From positions 62,001 through 126,000 of the forward strand of contig NZ_JABWCS010000204.1 in the NCBI RefSeq assembly GCF_013359945.1: a DNA stretch of 64,000 bases, written 5' to 3'. This DNA is from Paenibacillus agri (lineage in GTDB: Bacteria > Bacillota > Bacilli > Paenibacillales > Paenibacillaceae). This document shows positions 60,966 to 64,000 of the stretch, one piece after another. A model generated the notes under the pieces. That model saw nothing but the letters and a program-made list of their open reading frames with translations, was not told the DNA's origin and searched no databases. The translations under genes were made by a program, and so were the position numbers. Positions within the stretch are counted from its first letter, which is position 1, and every line of letters starts with the position of its first letter.

Positions 60966-61577
60966 TCAGCCCATACGGCTTCGCTTATCTTCCTGCAGAT
61001 GATCCCAGTGCCTTCTGACAAAAACAGCGATCAGAACCACCATGAACACCGAATACCAGGTCAAGTAGGCGCCCCACTCTTCCTTGGGCACAATCAGCGT
61101 AGAACTGAGCGTCCCGAACAGCCAGATATAGGACAGGTTACCGAGCACTGTTCCCCAAATGAATGAGGCCGTAGAAAGCGGCGACACCGCTGACATCAGA
61201 TTGATGATATTGCTTGGTATAATGGGAATGGTGCGTAGCAGCACAAGGGTCCAGATGCCGTAACGATCCATATTGCGCTGCCATTTATCGTAACGCTTCA
61301 GCTTCTTTCTCCATTTGCGGTCAAACCAATCGAACAGGTACCGCCGGCACAGAAAATACACCACGATTCCACCCAGATTGCAGGCCAGCCAGCTGATCAG
61401 CATCCCGCCAATCACATCAAATACTGACACATGCAGTACAATCAGAATGGCAAGAGGGAAAAAACCAAATAGACTTTGCAGCAGCGTCAGCGGGATCGTA
61501 ACGAGCAAGATGTAAGGCCCGGTCAAGCCAAGGGTTTGCAGCAGCCAATCTATCCATGAATTAATTATCTCTGTCAA
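60966..61577 (-). CDS. TVP38/TMEM64 (DedA-related) membrane protein
   Basis: 203 residues from TTG at 61577, 9 nt after GAGGAG. The frame remains open upstream to 61679, but that would start inside the terminator of the opuA operon, so the shorter form is correct. Five or six membrane segments; the SNARE-associated/VTT domain is seen in FPLAILIVLHVSVF, GRRYLFDWF-type re-entrant region and RTIPIIPSNIINLMSA. Family members move phospholipids or polyprenyl carriers; the substrate here is unknown. Confidence 0.88.
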   Translation of the reverse strand: MTEIINSWIDWLLQTLGLTGPYILLVTIPLTLLQSLFGFFPLAILIVLHVSVFDVIGGMLISWLACNLGGIVVYFLCRRYLFDWFDRKWRKKLKRYDKWQRNMDRYGIWTLVLLRTIPIIPSNIINLMSAVSPLSTASFIWGTVLGNLSYIWLFGTLSSTLIVPKEEWGAYLTWYSVFMVVLIAVFVRRHWDHLQEDKRSRMG

Positions 61578-61673
61578 TGGAGTATTCTCCTCTCTTGACT
61601 CCTTACAGGCTGCATCCTTAAATACGGTCAATTCCCTTGAAAAAGCTGGTACTTCAAAACACATTCCCAAGAA

Positions 61674-61697
61674 AAACACCCCTTTACGGGGTGTTTA
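61674..61697 (-). terminator. opuA operon terminator
   Basis: AAACACCCC/GGGGTGTTT perfect stem, followed on the minus strand by a T run, 115 nt past the opuAC stop. Confidence 0.88.
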
Positions 61698-61812
61698 TTG
61701 AATATAACGTGATATATAGATTACATGTCAGGAACGGTCATTCTACAAAGGTTACAAAATTGTATCTATTGACTTTTATCATAGCACATCTTCAAAATAA
61801 CTGCAAAAACAG

Positions 61813-62676
61813 TTATTCGATCCCTGCTGTCCAGGTTGCTACTTTATCGGGGTTACTCTCTACCCAAGCCTTGGCCGCCTCTTCAGGAGACTTGCCGCCC
61901 TGAATCTGAACCATAACCTCAGCCATATCCTCCGGTGTCCACTCGAATTGATCGAGGAACTTGTAGACCTTCGGCATATCATCCTTCAAGCCTTTGCGGA
62001 CCATGGTATGGATTTGTTCATCTCCACCATACACATTCTTCGGATCCTCCAAATACCGGAGATCCATATTGGCAAACATCCAGTGCGGTGTCCAGCCAGT
62101 CACGACGATAGGTTTGTTGTTGTTATAAGCTTTTTGCAGTTCCTGCGCCATAGCGGCAGAAGAGCTCTCCACCAGCGTATAATCACCAAGTCCGTAGGAC
62201 TCAATCGCTTTTTCCGTAGTGGTCATGATTCCTGCACCCGGCTCAATACCGATAATCTTATGATCCAGTTCGGCACCGGTCTCGGCACTCTTCAAATCCT
62301 CAATCGATTGGATGTTCATGTAGGCTGGAACGGCAAGCCCAACCTTTGTTCCATTCAAGTTTACGCCAAGGTCCTCGATATCATTCCCGTATTTTTCAAG
62401 ATAGGAAGCATGCGTACCTGGCAGCCAGGCAGCAACCATGGCATCGGCACTGCCGTCTGCCACTCCGGCCCACATCGGTCCGGCATCCACTTGCAACATT
62501 TCTACATTAACCCCGAGCTTCGATTCCAGCACTTCTTTAACTACATTTGTACTGGCAATTTCCGAATCCCAGGCGACATAAGCCAGCTTTACCTTATCAT
62601 TGCTCTCTGCCGAACATCCGGCGAGAACCGCGACCAATAGGGCTGTCAGCAGTAATCCTAAGCTTTTTTTCTTCAT
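61813..62676 (-). CDS. opuAC: Glycine betaine ABC transporter, substrate-binding lipoprotein OpuAC
   Basis: 287 residues. Lipobox VLAGC with Cys21. OpuAC/ProX-like domain with the aromatic ligand residues in YVAWDSEIA, VDAGPMWAGVADGSADAMVAAWLPG, VVTGWTPHWMF. Binds glycine betaine/proline betaine for osmoprotection. Third gene of opuAA-AB-AC; 15 nt after opuAB. Followed by a terminator. Confidence 0.95.
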   Translation of the reverse strand: MKKKSLGLLLTALLVAVLAGCSAESNDKVKLAYVAWDSEIASTNVVKEVLESKLGVNVEMLQVDAGPMWAGVADGSADAMVAAWLPGTHASYLEKYGNDIEDLGVNLNGTKVGLAVPAYMNIQSIEDLKSAETGAELDHKIIGIEPGAGIMTTTEKAIESYGLGDYTLVESSSAAMAQELQKAYNNNKPIVVTGWTPHWMFANMDLRYLEDPKNVYGGDEQIHTMVRKGLKDDMPKVYKFLDQFEWTPEDMAEVMVQIQGGKSPEEAAKAWVESNPDKVATWTAGIE

Positions 62677-62691
62677 TATAAGGAAACACTC

Positions 62692-63525
62692 CTATCTTTG
62701 TTTTGGTTTCAATGCGTTCTGAGTCAGACGGTCGAGCAGAATGGCAATCACCACGATGGCGATCCCTGCTTCAAAGCCCGCTCCGGTCTTCGCCTGCGAT
62801 ACCGCACGGTAGACCAGCGCCCCAACACCCTGCGCACCGATCATCGATGAGATTACAACCATCGACAGAGATAGCATGATCGTTTGGTTAATCCCCGCCA
62901 TAATCGTCGGCAACGCGATCGGCAATTGCAGCTTGAACAGCTTCTGTGACGGTGTCGATCCAAAGGCATCCGCCGCCTCCACCAGTTCAGGCGAGACTTG
63001 CCGGATCCCGAGATTCGTCAGGCGAATCGTTGGCGGGATGGCAAAGATAATCGAAGCAATTACACCTGGGACTACACCCAGCGAGAAAAAGGATACCGCA
63101 GGCAGAAGATACACAAAGGCCGGCATCGTCTGCATAAAGTCCAGAATAGGCGTAATTGTATTCTTCACCGCATTGCTCTGCGCACATAGAATGCCGATGG
63201 GAACGCCTATCAGCACCGCCAGAATAGAAGCAGCCAGTACAAGCGCCAGTGACTGCATCGAAGGTCCCCATAAACCGAGGTTATCGATCAGCAGCAGGCC
63301 GATGACCGCAAATAGTGCCATCCGCCATTTGCCGATCCAGTAAGCCAATGCAGCAATAATCACGATAAGAACAAGCGCTGGCAGGAACGTGAGAATATTC
63401 TCGATTCCCTTCACCATGCCGCCGATTACTGCATGTATAACATCAAACACGGGACCGAAATAGGTCGTTAGCCATTTTTCGAGCCATTCAACACCTTGGC
63501 CCAGTGGTATCTTAGGAATGTTCAT
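62692..63525 (-). CDS. opuAB: Glycine betaine ABC transporter, permease OpuAB
   Basis: 277 residues, about seven membrane segments. N-terminal amphipathic segment (PLGQGVEWLEKWLTTYFGP) and EAA-type loop (QVSPELVEAADAFGSTPSQKL), both typical of OpuAB/ProW. The ATG overlaps the opuAA stop (TAATG), giving translational coupling. Confidence 0.96.
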   Translation of the reverse strand: MNIPKIPLGQGVEWLEKWLTTYFGPVFDVIHAVIGGMVKGIENILTFLPALVLIVIIAALAYWIGKWRMALFAVIGLLLIDNLGLWGPSMQSLALVLAASILAVLIGVPIGILCAQSNAVKNTITPILDFMQTMPAFVYLLPAVSFFSLGVVPGVIASIIFAIPPTIRLTNLGIRQVSPELVEAADAFGSTPSQKLFKLQLPIALPTIMAGINQTIMLSLSMVVISSMIGAQGVGALVYRAVSQAKTGAGFEAGIAIVVIAILLDRLTQNALKPKQR

Positions 63526-64000
63526 TACACGTGCTCTCCTTCCGGAACTGCGTTGCCGGCAAGCGCTGAAAGAACGGCACCTTTAATGACAATTCCCTTG
63601 AGTCGATCGGATTCATCCACTACAGCTACCGGCAAATGTGTCTCCGACATCAGCTCGAACAAATCATTGAGCAAAGTATCGGGGTGCACACGGGGGATTT
63701 CCCGCCGCAGCACTTCAAGTATCGTTTTATTCTCTTTAATCGCTTGGGCCGCATCTTCGGCCGTTATGACACCTTGGAGCTTCATCTCTTTATCTGCAAC
63801 ATATAGACTGGATACGCCACTATCGCGCATTAATTGCAGCGCCACGCGGGGACCGCGCTCAGGTCTGACCATCTCTGGCTGGCGCATCACATGCGCAGCG
63901 GTCAGTACCTTGGACAGATCCACATCCTCTACAAAACGTTCCACGTATTTATTGGCAGGCTGGATCAGAATCTCTTCTGGCGTACCAATCTGCACAATGA
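63525..64000 (-). CDS. opuAA: Glycine betaine ABC transporter, ATP-binding protein OpuAA (C-terminal part)
   Basis: Only the last 158 codons are within the window; the gene enters from the right edge. The visible part begins at the end of the nucleotide-binding domain (GTPEEILIQPANKYVERFVEDVD) and includes a tandem CBS domain pair (about residues 52-156 of the fragment: RDSGVSSLYVADKEMKLQGVI and LFELMSETHLPVAVVDESDRL). In OpuA the CBS pair senses ionic strength or cyclic di-AMP and gates transport. Confidence 0.93.
   Translation of the reverse strand, partial: IVQIGTPEEILIQPANKYVERFVEDVDLSKVLTAAHVMRQPEMVRPERGPRVALQLMRDSGVSSLYVADKEMKLQGVITAEDAAQAIKENKTILEVLRREIPRVHPDTLLNDLFELMSETHLPVAVVDESDRLKGIVIKGAVLSALAGNAVPEGEHV

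Noticed and set aside
61578..61679. N-terminal extension of the TVP38-family protein
   Set aside because: It would begin inside the opuA terminator stem; a TTG after GAGGAG at 61577 is the better start.
1..64000. tRNA, rRNA or complete insertion sequence
   Set aside because: No cloverleaf with a GGTTCGAATCC-type arm, no rRNA core sequence and no intact transposase were seen; a tRNAscan/IS search would settle this.

Overview
The window looks like the chromosome of an endospore-forming Firmicute, most probably Paenibacillus. It carries the Firmicute DnaB/DnaI primosome pair, many sporulation-linked genes (sda, an alpha/beta SASP, ylbJ, yunB, lytH, a YheC/D-like ATP-grasp), SAM (S-box) and T-box leaders, and several blocks collinear with Bacillus subtilis: yuiB/yumB/yumC, yutM/yutJ/yuzB/yutI, trpS/pepF/trHb/nadK, and yutD/lipA/lytH/yunB. 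An MqnE-type futalosine-pathway enzyme, moderate GC and many GTG/TTG starts fit Paenibacillus better than Bacillus. No rRNA, tRNA, CRISPR array, complete prophage or complete IS was seen.

Layout. 1-3.8 kb: secreted GH81 beta-1,3-glucanase (5' part only) under a cre-overlapped promoter. 3.9-10.4 kb: uvrC, trxA, a small YqzM-like membrane gene, dnaB-dnaI, yuiB. 10.4-15.3 kb: repeat-rich spacer, hemQ, yumB, yumC, and an unobvious 47-codon sda with a DnaA-box cluster upstream. 15.3-18.5 kb: ATP-grasp gene, then an A+T-rich accessory patch with two secreted proteins of unknown function, two copies of a structured leader and a tyrosine-recombinase remnant. 18.5-25.2 kb: yutM, mqnE-yutJ, yuzB, yutI, and metNPQ behind a SAM riboswitch. 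25.2-36.7 kb: HEPN protein, ctaA, thioredoxin-like protein, YtgP-like flippase, DUF456, HAD phosphatase, two tandem paralogous class B PBPs, a CvpA-transglutaminase fusion. 36.9-49.7 kb: MFS, Toprim protein, sco1-ctaB, yfhP-like, trpS with T-box, aldose epimerase, SASP, pepF, small Cys-rich proteins, truncated haemoglobin. 49.9-64 kb: ylbJ, nadK, a copper-amine-oxidase-domain protein next to an S41 protease, yutD with a 9-bp minisatellite, repeat-rich spacer, lipA, lytH, esterase, a four-motif inverted-repeat spacer, yunB, a TVP38-family protein, and the opuA glycine-betaine operon (opuAA cut by the right edge).

Functional themes. Respiration and redox are prominent: haem (hemQ, ctaA, ctaB), cytochrome-oxidase copper (sco1), menaquinone (mqnE), two type-II NADH dehydrogenases, ferredoxin-NADP reductase, Fe-S carriers, thioredoxins. 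Cell envelope and sporulation form the second theme. The least explained material is non-coding: a dispersed multi-stem repeat (three copies with compensatory stem changes), a duplicated structured leader beside a dead integrase, 38-bp palindromic tandem repeats after lipA, and an inverted four-copy motif at 59.5 kb.
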